The position numbers and the translations under genes are program-made. 55,903 bases of DNA from Pseudomonadota bacterium (GTDB taxonomy: Bacteria > Pseudomonadota > Gammaproteobacteria > Acidiferrobacterales > Acidiferrobacteraceae). Under the pieces are notes generated by a model. That model was not told the origin of the DNA. It saw only the letters and a list, made by a program, of their open reading frames with translations, and searched no databases. Shown piece after piece: positions 24,693 through 32,414 of the stretch. The stretch spans positions 1 to 55,903 of the forward strand of contig JAJYQN010000099.1 in the NCBI GenBank assembly GCA_021794595.1, read 5' to 3'. Every line of letters begins with the position of its first letter. Position 1 is the stretch's first letter.

Positions 24693-25754
24693 TTAAGCAG
24701 CCTCCGATAACGACCCTGGATTGACACGCTCAGGATTGAGCCATACCTCGGTCGGTAGATCCCAGTTGCGGATGTTCTGCGACCACCGTTCAGGGTGTTG
24801 GGCACGGGCCTTTTGGTAGACTTGTTTGCGCTGTTCGACAATCTTTTGAGCTGCACCGTTGTGACGCTGCTCGGGGGTCACGAAACGAATGCCACTGTGT
24901 TGATGGTCTTCGTTATACCAACGGACAAACCGCAACACCCACGCTTGAGCTGCCGCTAAGTCTGCGAAGGGTTTCGTCGGATATTCAGGACGATATTTCC
25001 CGGTACGGAAGAGCGCTTCCGCATAAGGGTTATCGTTACTGACCCGGGGGCGGCTAAAGGACGGGGCGATCCCTAAGGTCTCCAGGGTCGCCAGCATCGT
25101 TGATCCTTTCATGGCACTGCCATTATCGGCGTGTAGTACCAGCGGTCGTCCTGACAGGCTCTCAGCAAGACTGGCGCGACGGATCAAGTGACTGGCATGG
25201 TCTGCAGACTCGGTGGTGTGCACCTCGTGGGCTACGATCTTACGGCTATAGATATCCAACACCATATACCAATAAGTGTAAGTTCCTTTGATAGCGGCGG
25301 GTAGCCAGGTTATATCCCAACACCACACTGGATTCGGACCCGTCGCACAATGGCTGGTGGGACGCCGACGGACAGGGGCTTTAGCCCGGCCTCGATGGTG
25401 GTGCAGATCGGCTGCTTTGAGGACCCGATAGAATGTCGACTCTGAGGCCACATAACGCCCTTGATCGGCGAGTTTAGGCACGATTTGGCTGGGGGGCAGG
25501 CTGGCAAATGGCGGTAAGGTAGTGACTCTTAGGATCTCGGTCCGTTCCGCGGCGGTCAAACGATTAACCGGTGGGCGACGCACCGCGGTAGGTCTATGGT
25601 CAGCGCGCACCATACCGGTTCCTTCAGCACGCCACCGTTCCACTGTGCGGACACTCAAGCCCAGGATTTCTGCGGCGGGCATCCGCCGCGCACCGTTCTC
25701 TACGGCCTCATCAATAAGGGCCACGGCATGTTGACGATCTGTGAGTACGGTCAT
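24693..25754 (-). CDS. IS3-family transposase OrfB (DDE)
   Basis: A 353-residue rve-type integrase. After an N-terminal HTH-like part (LGLSVRTVERWRAEGTG) comes the DDE core: WDITWLPA (first Asp), LVLHADNGSAMKG (second Asp), and NPYAEALFRTGKY (Glu, with the following Arg and Lys usual in IS3). It starts with ATGA overlapping the end of OrfA in the -1 frame. An A8 run in OrfA, about 30 bases before the overlap, could allow programmed frameshifting to an OrfAB fusion. Confidence 0.9.
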   Translation of the reverse strand: MTVLTDRQHAVALIDEAVENGARRMPAAEILGLSVRTVERWRAEGTGMVRADHRPTAVRRPPVNRLTAAERTEILRVTTLPPFASLPPSQIVPKLADQGRYVASESTFYRVLKAADLHHHRGRAKAPVRRRPTSHCATGPNPVWCWDITWLPAAIKGTYTYWYMVLDIYSRKIVAHEVHTTESADHASHLIRRASLAESLSGRPLVLHADNGSAMKGSTMLATLETLGIAPSFSRPRVSNDNPYAEALFRTGKYRPEYPTKPFADLAAAQAWVLRFVRWYNEDHQHSGIRFVTPEQRHNGAAQKIVEQRKQVYQKARAQHPERWSQNIRNWDLPTEVWLNPERVNPGSLSEAA

Positions 25755-26233
25755 ACGTCCTCGCCCCCCCAGATCGTGCGGGCTTTTTTTTGGAGGACCA
25801 GCAATGCCGCGGCTTCTGCCAACGCCCTCTCTTTACGATTCAGTTCGCGCTCGAGTTCATGAATCCGCTTTTTGTCAGCGCGGTTCTCCGGACGCTCTAC
25901 TAAGGCGCCATTGGCATCCCGGCAGGCGATAGTCCAGGCCGCGATCTGTTCGACAAATAAGCCCTTGCGCCGGGCGTATTCGGCCCGTTCAGCCTCATTC
26001 ATTGCTGCGGTCTCTAAGACCACCGCAAACTTCTCCGCTGAAGACCATTGTTTACGGGGCTTATTCGATTTGGACATCACGACTCCTGGGGTGGTTTGAC
26101 GCTCCTGGTGCCAATGATAAAGCGTACTCTCTCCGATCCCGGTATCGCGAGCGAGTTGGGCGATACAGACGCCCTCGGATGCGAACAGCTGACGACAAAT
26201 AGCTTCTTTTCTTTCTGGTGGATAAGTGGCCAT
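25751..26233 (-). CDS. IS3-family transposase OrfA
   Basis: A 160-residue DNA-binding subunit with two HTH-like parts: MATYPPERKEAICRQLFASE with a homeodomain-like TGIGESTLYHWH, and a second around SSAEKFAVVLETAAMNEAER. These are followed by a leucine-zipper-like helix (KKRIHELERELNRKERALAE). A slippery CCAAAAAAAAG lies close to its 3' end. It binds the inverted repeats for the OrfB catalytic protein. It is longer than many OrfA proteins because of the tandem HTH. Confidence 0.85.
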   Translation of the reverse strand: MATYPPERKEAICRQLFASEGVCIAQLARDTGIGESTLYHWHQERQTTPGVVMSKSNKPRKQWSSAEKFAVVLETAAMNEAERAEYARRKGLFVEQIAAWTIACRDANGALVERPENRADKKRIHELERELNRKERALAEAAALLVLQKKARTIWGGEDV

Positions 26234-26482
26234 AGGACTCTCTTTTTCCCGTCCCCTGTGGATGGACTTCTATGAAAAAACCATACGACAACTATGCTGG
26301 CACAGGGGGGTAGGCGGTCACTAAGAGCCGTGTCTTTGTGCCAAAAAGGTGCAAATCGACATGATTGTTAACGCTCACGAGAGCGTCGCCGGTACCCCTC
26401 CGAATAACGGGCTGTTCTGTGGGGCCAGAGGCGCTATCCTGGGCTCGCCATATCCTGGCATATCAGAAGGGGAGTGCGGACA

Positions 26483-26713
26483 ATGAATAATAATCTCAAT
26501 CTGCCGCTTGAACTGTATCGCGATATGCGCACGGGTGATGTCTTTGTCTGGGCGCCCCAAAAGGGGGAGGGGTGTCCTATCCATCTACGTTTTTTGGATT
26601 CGGTTCCCGGTGATCCCGATGGCGTTCTCATCTACGATGTCCGGACATTTCTGCGGTTGGTGGCGACGGGTATCCTGGAAAATGTTTCTTGTCATATTAT
26701 TTGCGATTCCTGA
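26483..26713 (+). CDS. Small hypothetical protein (76 aa)
   Basis: A 76-residue, acidic, soluble protein with an alternating strand pattern (DVFVWAPQKGEGCPIHLRFL, DGVLIYDVRTFLRLV) and no recognised domain. AAGGGGAG precedes the start at 26483; GTG at 26474 is a weaker option. It sits between the IS3 element and the DnaA-box cluster. The 26291-26482 leader contains a possible stem (CTCACGAGAGCGTC) but nothing else of note. Confidence 0.5.
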   Translation: MNNNLNLPLELYRDMRTGDVFVWAPQKGEGCPIHLRFLDSVPGDPDGVLIYDVRTFLRLVATGILENVSCHIICDS

Positions 26714-26782
26714 TACGTGTGCCGGGGTTGCCTTTGTTTTGGGCATGGCGCCATTCGGGCGTCCTTACGTGGGTTGCTGACC

Positions 26783-26817
26783 TTATCCCCAGGTCTATCC
26801 CCAAAATCTGTGGATAA
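26783..26817. promoter_or_regulatory. Cluster of three DnaA-box-like sites
   Basis: TTATCCCCA (26783-26791) and CTATCCCCA (26795-26803) lie on the plus strand, and TGTGGATAA (26809-26817) is an exact consensus DnaA box TTATCCACA on the minus strand. Three sites in 35 bases are more than chance would usually give. They may belong to an origin or to DnaA-dependent regulation of the DUF488 gene downstream. Confidence 0.45.
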
Positions 26818-26894
26818 CGCGAAACGCTAGAGTGCAGAATATAAAATCGGCTGACCCTGCGCCATTATCGCGTAACATTGCCCCTGGCGAGGAC

Positions 26895-27383
26895 ATGGCA
26901 ATGACCGTTTTTACTATCGGCTATGAAGGACTGGGCATTGACAGCTTCCTGTCATTGCTCGCACAACACGGGATCGACACCATCGTCGATGTCCGCGAGT
27001 ATCCTGTGTCGCGCAAGCCTGGCTTCTCAAAGAAAAGCTTGGCGAGCGTGCTTCACCTCTCCGGCCGGAAGTATGTTCACATAGGCGAGCTTGGTTGCCC
27101 GAAGCAGATCCGCGATCGTTATCGTGAAGACGGGAACTGGAAACGCTACACCGAGAGTTTTCTCAAGTATTTGCAAACGCAGACACCGGCGATCGCGGCA
27201 CTTTCGGAGCGTACACAGTTATCCCGCTGTGCGCTGTTGTGCTTTGAGGCTAATCACAACTTTTGCCACCGTTCTATGGTGGCTGACGCTGTACATACGT
27301 ATTGTGGCGCCCATGTTCGGCATATCGAGATTTCTTGCGCTAAAAGAGGGATCCCTGTGCTCCCTCAGTTGGCTTTTTGTTAA
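26895..27383 (+). CDS. DUF488 family protein
   Basis: A 162-residue protein with the DUF488 signatures: TVFTIGYEGLGIDSFLSLL at the start, the strand IDTIVDVREYPVSRKPGFSK, YVHIGELGCP, and the late CALLCFEANHNFCHRSMVAD, which has the conserved Cys-Glu and Cys-His-Arg residues. Function is unknown; a phosphatase- or nuclease-like role near DNA-processing genes has been suggested for the family. It ends 6 bases before the convergent res gene, with no room for a terminator. The start at 26895 matches the family N-terminus. Confidence 0.8.
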   Translation: MAMTVFTIGYEGLGIDSFLSLLAQHGIDTIVDVREYPVSRKPGFSKKSLASVLHLSGRKYVHIGELGCPKQIRDRYREDGNWKRYTESFLKYLQTQTPAIAALSERTQLSRCALLCFEANHNFCHRSMVADAVHTYCGAHVRHIEISCAKRGIPVLPQLAFC

Positions 27384-27389
27384 CCTGAT

Positions 27390-30380
27390 TTATGTCGCCC
27401 CATCCTGCGCGTTTTTCAAAACATCCGCAACAAAACGCGCAACCACGTACCTGGCCGGATTCTCACCGACGGCCAGTGCATGAAAATGCGCCTTGCCGCA
27501 GGCAATATTGGCGCTTTCCTTATTGCGCAAGTCGTCTGTGTACAGACTACTCTTGGTTTCGACTACGAAGTACAGGCGCTGCGTGTCGTCCTGCTCCACC
27601 AATACCGCCCAGTCGGGGTTGTAGCTACCCAGCGGCGTGGGCACTTTGAACCAGCCGGGCAGTTTGGCATACAACTTGATGGCGTCATTCTTCTCCAGTG
27701 CATCAGCAAAGTCCCGCTCGGTGCTGGAGTCGTACACCACGTGCTCGTAGATGGATTTTTCTGTGTCCATCAGCATGTTTTTGAGGTAGCCCGTGAGTTC
27801 TTCCTGGTCGAACAATTCCTGGGCATAGAAATGTTCGTCGCCCAGCTTCTGGTACTTGATGCCATCCACCAGCGCCAGCCGCTTGCAGCGGTTAACGGTT
27901 TCGGCAGCCAGCTCGATGAACTGGTGAGGATTACGCTTGAAGTCGTCAAGACGCCCGCTGCCGGTCAGGATGCTCGTAATGGTGCGGCGTGTGAGTTGGG
28001 TTCGGTCCTGCAAATCGGTGAGCAAGTCTGGAAGCTCGATGTCCGTCTCGTCCAGGACGATGGTCGCTGCACCCGCCTTTTCCGTGGCTTCCACGCCTGC
28101 CTTGCCAATGGCGATATCGGCCTTGCGCCACTGTAGGCGAGCCTTGGCGATCGCTGGGGCCTCCTGCAAAGCCGCGATGCAGTCCGATACCAGCTTGGCG
28201 TTGTCGAACTGCACGCGGTACGTGGTCTGGTGCTTGATCCGATCCCACAAGGCCTTGAACTCGACGCTGAGATAGATGGCCTTGCGTACCGGAACTTGCT
28301 TACGCTCGTCGGCGTTCTTGATCTCCAGACGGCCCGATACTTTGCGCAGCACCTCGGCGATTTGACCGCGTTGCGCATCGAACTCTGCCGGCAGCGCCAG
28401 TGTTCCGTTTTTCAGCGCAGTCTTCAGCGAATCCTGCACCTTGCCCTTGGCGTCAATGTGGCCGACGGCTTTCAGGTGTTCCCACAGCACCTTTGATTGA
28501 TCGATGCCCAAGGGCACGGTCTGGCCATCGGCAGATGTCACGGCAATCGCAGCAAACTGGTGCTGCTCGACGATGCCAAAGCGTACGCCCGTGTCGGCCT
28601 CGATCTCCTTCTGCAGGTTCTCGGCGAACTGCTCGTAGTTCTCGGTGGCAATCACGGTTAGCGTGTTGACTTCGAAGCCCCGCACGCGCTCGCCGTGCTG
28701 ATTGACGGCAAGGCGCAGTCCCCGGCCGATGGTCTGGCGACGCTCCCGCTCGGTCTGAATGTCGCGCAGCGTGCAGATTTGGAATACGTTGGGATTATCC
28801 CAGCCTTCCTTTAACGCCGAGTGGGAGAAGATAAACTTGAGCGGCGTCTCAAAACCCAGCAGCTTCTCCTTCTCCTTCATGATTAGGTTGTAGGCTCGCT
28901 CGGCGTTCTCACGGCTGCCTGCATTGCTTTCGCTGGTGTCCGTCCAGCCGCCTTTCTTGTCGATGGAGAAGTAGCCGTTATGTACTTCCTCAGCGGCACT
29001 CGCCCAATCAATTTCGGCGAACAGACTCTGATACGCAGGCAGCTTGGCCGCGCGCCGGTATTCCTCTTCAAAGATGCGGGCATAGTCACCCTTCACCGGA
29101 TTGCCATCGGCGTCGTACTGGCGGTATCTGTCCACCGCATCGATGAAAAACAGCGATAACACTTTGATGCCCAGGGGGCGCAGGCGCTTTTCCTTGTCTA
29201 GGTGCTCCTTGATGGTGCGGCGGATCATTTGCCGTTGCACCGCCAGGGCATCGACGTCGCCATGCGCCTGGCCCAAGGCCAAGTAGGCTTCACCACCGGG
29301 ATAGCGCAGTTCCAGAAATTCCTCGTCTTTGGCGGTGTTGATCTCGCCAATGCGAAAATCAGCGTAGATGGCTCTTTTGGCGGCCTGCTCCAGATCATCG
29401 CCGTCGCACACAGTGACTTCCTGCCTCTTCACCCCACTCGCAGTGCCCACGTCGAGCTCGACCTTGGCGCTGACTGTGCCGCGCTTGCTGCTCACCGACA
29501 CCAGCCGCACAAAAGGCTTGTTGTGGGCATCCTCTACGGTGGCCGAAGCCACCTCGATCTGCTTCACCAGCTTGCGTTCGTAGGCATCCACGGCATCGAG
29601 GCGAAACACCATGTGGTGCTTGTCCACGTGGGTGGCTGAATAGCGCAGCGTACAGAGCGGATTCATCGCGTTGAGCGCAGTCTTGCCCGCCCCTGAAAGG
29701 CCGCCGTCTACGCTTTGTGGTTCATCGACGATGACGATGGGACAAGTGGCCTTAATCAGGTCGATCGGTTTTTCACCGTCGGTCTTCTCGCTGTCCTTGT
29801 AAAGGTTATTGACGTCCTTCTTGTTGATTGCCCCAACGGTGACCACCATGATCTGGATGTTGGCGCTGGTGGCAAAGTTGCGCACCTGCCCGAGTTTGCT
29901 GGAGTCGTAGAGGAAGTAGTCGAACGGCACCCCGGCATACAAACCCTTGAAGTGCTCCTCGGTAATCTGTAAGGTCTTGTAGACGCCTTCCTTGATCGCC
30001 ACCGATGGCACTACGATGACGAACTTGCTGAATCCGTAGCGCTTGTTCAACTCGAAGATTATACGCAGGTACACATAGGTCTTGCCTGTGCCGGTTTCCA
30101 TTTCTACCGTGAAGTTGCCCGAGGCTAGGGACGCCGAAGGCGCGAGGCCGCCGCGAAGCTGGATGGCGTTGAGATTCTTCACGATTTCGTCGTCCAGCAG
30201 GGTCAGCCGGTTGCCGATGCCCATATCGTTCTCGGCAAAGTCCATTCGTTGCTGCGGATCGGCCGGGTCGCGAATGACGGTGAACTCTGTCCGACACATC
30301 TCCTGCCCGCGAAACAGGTCGCACACTGCTTCAATAGCCTGCAACTGATAGTCGAGATTTGGCTCGAAGTGCAGTTTCAT
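27390..30380 (-). CDS. Type III restriction enzyme Res subunit
   Basis: A 996-residue SF2 helicase-nuclease. The Q-like region QLQAIEAVCDLF precedes Walker A METGTGKTYVY (94-104). The DExx box is IVIVDEPQSV, motif VI is QTIGRGLRLAVN, and the C-terminal PD-(D/E)XK nuclease has NPDWAVL with Asp923 and VVETKS with Glu941 and Lys943. All catalytic motifs are present, so it is probably active. In type III systems Res needs Mod to recognise two head-to-head sites. It overlaps the 252-aa gene by ATGA. It is the last gene of the defence operon and is separated from mod by that gene and an IS5 element. Confidence 0.9.
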   Translation of the reverse strand: MKLHFEPNLDYQLQAIEAVCDLFRGQEMCRTEFTVIRDPADPQQRMDFAENDMGIGNRLTLLDDEIVKNLNAIQLRGGLAPSASLASGNFTVEMETGTGKTYVYLRIIFELNKRYGFSKFVIVVPSVAIKEGVYKTLQITEEHFKGLYAGVPFDYFLYDSSKLGQVRNFATSANIQIMVVTVGAINKKDVNNLYKDSEKTDGEKPIDLIKATCPIVIVDEPQSVDGGLSGAGKTALNAMNPLCTLRYSATHVDKHHMVFRLDAVDAYERKLVKQIEVASATVEDAHNKPFVRLVSVSSKRGTVSAKVELDVGTASGVKRQEVTVCDGDDLEQAAKRAIYADFRIGEINTAKDEEFLELRYPGGEAYLALGQAHGDVDALAVQRQMIRRTIKEHLDKEKRLRPLGIKVLSLFFIDAVDRYRQYDADGNPVKGDYARIFEEEYRRAAKLPAYQSLFAEIDWASAAEEVHNGYFSIDKKGGWTDTSESNAGSRENAERAYNLIMKEKEKLLGFETPLKFIFSHSALKEGWDNPNVFQICTLRDIQTERERRQTIGRGLRLAVNQHGERVRGFEVNTLTVIATENYEQFAENLQKEIEADTGVRFGIVEQHQFAAIAVTSADGQTVPLGIDQSKVLWEHLKAVGHIDAKGKVQDSLKTALKNGTLALPAEFDAQRGQIAEVLRKVSGRLEIKNADERKQVPVRKAIYLSVEFKALWDRIKHQTTYRVQFDNAKLVSDCIAALQEAPAIAKARLQWRKADIAIGKAGVEATEKAGAATIVLDETDIELPDLLTDLQDRTQLTRRTITSILTGSGRLDDFKRNPHQFIELAAETVNRCKRLALVDGIKYQKLGDEHFYAQELFDQEELTGYLKNMLMDTEKSIYEHVVYDSSTERDFADALEKNDAIKLYAKLPGWFKVPTPLGSYNPDWAVLVEQDDTQRLYFVVETKSSLYTDDLRNKESANIACGKAHFHALAVGENPARYVVARFVADVLKNAQDGAT

Positions 30381-31135
30381 GAGAGATACGCTCCTTTCAC
30401 AAACTGATCAAAGGTGACCACGCCGAGTATCTGTGGCCCATTACTCTTTGAGTACGAAAACAAACTTAGTCTCGACGCGTCATCTCCAATTTCTGTCTTA
30501 CTTACACGCTGGTTATAGGCAATCGTGAATTTTGCTCCGATACGGTTTGCGAGATTCGCAACGACGTTGAAATTGTCAAAGTCTTGTGGATAGGGCTTCC
30601 ATTTCTCTAGTGGATCGAAAGAGCGCTTCAATTCGACTAGCTCTGCGACTGATTTTGCACCAGCGTCGATCCGTATTAGATCAACGTCCGAAACCTTGAT
30701 TGAGCCGAGATTGTTGCGCTGCCAATTATGGTAGGCACTGCTTTCGGCAGAGTTAATTGGCTTCTGGGTTGCTCCTGCGTTCACTGGCAGCCCGACCTTT
30801 GAAAACCAATCTCTCAATGCCGATAGCTCGATCGAATTACCGTTCAGTTCTACTCGATCAATTGACGCCGCCCTATTATCAAACTGAATTACAGCAAATG
30901 GTAACTGGGCGATCTCTGCAAGCAGGTTTGCTGTTGTCTCGGCAGCCTTCAATCTGTCTACGATTTGCGAATCTGTGCTCCCCATGGAATGGCCAGACAC
31001 GAACGCCACCGCTCTAACATGTGCTGTATTGTCGGCGTAAAGTAGAATCCAGGCAGTTCCTGACGCCCAGATAAACTGCTCATTGCGATGAGCTTCCAGT
31101 AACTTATAAACGGCATTTGTAGCGTAGTAACTCAT
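30377..31135 (-). CDS. Putative PD-(D/E)XK-fold protein in RM operon
   Basis: A 252-residue protein without a recognised family name. Residues 150-200 read SDVDLIRIDAGAKSVAELVELKRS and then WKPYPQDFDNFN. An aspartate on one strand (Asp152) followed by ELVELK (Glu168, Lys170) is the layout of a PD-(D/E)XK nuclease core, and the following WKPYPQDF helix resembles helical parts of such enzymes. The N-terminal 120 residues are alpha/beta and unassigned. It starts exactly where IS5 has inserted and overlaps res by ATGA, so it belongs to the mod-res operon. It may be a second nuclease or a specificity factor. Its base composition looks more AT-rich than that of its neighbours. Confidence 0.55.
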   Translation of the reverse strand: MSYYATNAVYKLLEAHRNEQFIWASGTAWILLYADNTAHVRAVAFVSGHSMGSTDSQIVDRLKAAETTANLLAEIAQLPFAVIQFDNRAASIDRVELNGNSIELSALRDWFSKVGLPVNAGATQKPINSAESSAYHNWQRNNLGSIKVSDVDLIRIDAGAKSVAELVELKRSFDPLEKWKPYPQDFDNFNVVANLANRIGAKFTIAYNQRVSKTEIGDDASRLSLFSYSKSNGPQILGVVTFDQFVKGAYLS

Positions 31136-31137
31136 TA

Positions 31138-32413
31138 GGGAACCTCTATCAATCGGTCGTCAATAGTCTCATGAGGACTGAAAGCGATGAAAATTACTGG
31201 CCGAATCGATACACCGGGCAATTCGCCCTGAATTTCGCCATCTCTTTGACTCTGCGGAGGCGTTCCGTTGCCTCCCCTGTGCCGTTGCCCATCAGGCAGG
31301 CACACCTATCCCGTCAATCGGCATCTTCCGCGTCCTGATCAGAACCTCCAGACGCTTCAGGTTGTAGCTCAGCGCCTTCATTGTTGACCAGACCCGCATC
31401 CGCTCGATGCCAATAGTGCGCACCGTCATGCCACCCATTTGCGTCATCGTCGCAAACACATGCTCGACCCGCGCGCGCACGCGCGACTTGCGTCGATTCT
31501 TCCGCTGCTGCGTTGCGGTGAGCGGCCGACCCCGATAGGCTCTTTCGTGGACATGACTGCGAAATCCTCGACGCTTCAAGCGCTGTTCCTGCTCGGCGCT
31601 TCGGTACGCGCTATCGGCCCACACCTCCGGCCCTCGTTTCTGGGGCTTGCCTAGCAACTCGTCGAAAACCTGGCTGTCATGCACATGGGCCGCCGTCGAG
31701 CGTTCCTCGATCACCAGTTTCGTCTTCCGATCCACGCTCACGTGAGTCTTGTACCCGTAGTGGTCCCAGTCGTTCTTCTTCGTCCAGCGCGCATCGATGT
31801 CCTTCTGGCACCGCTTCGCAGCGTTCTTGGTCCAATCCTTCGGTATCGCCCCGTCCTTGATCGTCTCGTTCTCCTCCCGGGAATTGTGCTGCCTCGGTGC
31901 CTCCACAAAGCTCGCATCCACGATCTGTCCGCTGGTGAGCTTCACCCCCTGGGTGGCCAGGGCACGGTGAAACTGCTCGAACAGTCGATCGAAGACCTGA
32001 CCCTCGCGTAGCCGTTCGCGAAACAGCCACACGGTCTTGGCATCCGGCACCGTGCCAGCCAGGTCGATCCCGAGAAACCGCATGAACGTCAGTCGGTCGC
32101 TCACCTGATACTCCAGCGCCTCGTCCGATAGCCCGTACAAGTTCTGCAAGACCAACATCTTGAACATCACCACCCGGTCGATCGGCTTGCGCCCGGCTGC
32201 CGATTTGCGCTCCTTGTCGTCTATCCGCTCAAGTGCCGGTCGGAACATCTCCCAATCGATCACCGCATCGAGCCGCTCGAGCGCATCGCCCGCCTCGGAG
32301 AGCTTGGAGAAGCGCTTGTGTAGGTCATAGAAGCCGAATTGAATGTTCATGCCTCATTATAACTCCAACGACTTCATCACTGAAGGCAACAGAGCCAATT
32401 TTTCGAGGGGCCC
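31138..32413 (-). mobile_element. IS5-family insertion sequence with ATTA target duplication
   Basis: A complete element of 1276 bp. The ends are imperfect inverted repeats (GGGAACCTCTATCAATCGG at the left, complement of CCAATTTTTCGAGGGGCCC at the right). They are flanked by the 4-base direct repeat ATTA at 31134-31137 and 32414-32417, as expected for IS5. The target was the TAATG stop/start overlap of mod and the next gene, so duplication of ATTA restored both the mod stop and the downstream start. Confidence 0.85.
31292..32350 (-). CDS. IS5-family transposase
   Basis: A 352-residue transposase. It has an N-terminal DUF772-type region (RKPIDRVVMFKMLVLQNLYG and DRLTFMRFLGIDLAGTVPDA) and a DDE_Tnp_1 catalytic domain with IVDASFVEAP, WADSAYRS (second Asp), and the terminal RVEHVFATMTQMGG, which carries the Glu. 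Full length with no frameshift, so it is likely active or recently so. It is transcribed in the same direction as the defence operon, so read-through could supply some expression of the nuclease and res genes downstream. Confidence 0.95.
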   Translation of the reverse strand: MNIQFGFYDLHKRFSKLSEAGDALERLDAVIDWEMFRPALERIDDKERKSAAGRKPIDRVVMFKMLVLQNLYGLSDEALEYQVSDRLTFMRFLGIDLAGTVPDAKTVWLFRERLREGQVFDRLFEQFHRALATQGVKLTSGQIVDASFVEAPRQHNSREENETIKDGAIPKDWTKNAAKRCQKDIDARWTKKNDWDHYGYKTHVSVDRKTKLVIEERSTAAHVHDSQVFDELLGKPQKRGPEVWADSAYRSAEQEQRLKRRGFRSHVHERAYRGRPLTATQQRKNRRKSRVRARVEHVFATMTQMGGMTVRTIGIERMRVWSTMKALSYNLKRLEVLIRTRKMPIDGIGVPA

Positions 32414-32414
32414 A

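Larger units (their letters stand above)
24677..26290 (-). mobile_element. IS3-family insertion sequence, complete
   Basis: Two overlapping transposase genes lie between perfect 10-base terminal inverted repeats, TGTCGTATGG at 24677-24686 and CCATACGACA at 26281-26290. Total length is 1614 bp. No convincing target-site duplication is visible next to the repeats, so the ends may have recombined or the duplication has drifted. It separates the tetR cassette from the small genes at 26.5 kb. Confidence 0.8.
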
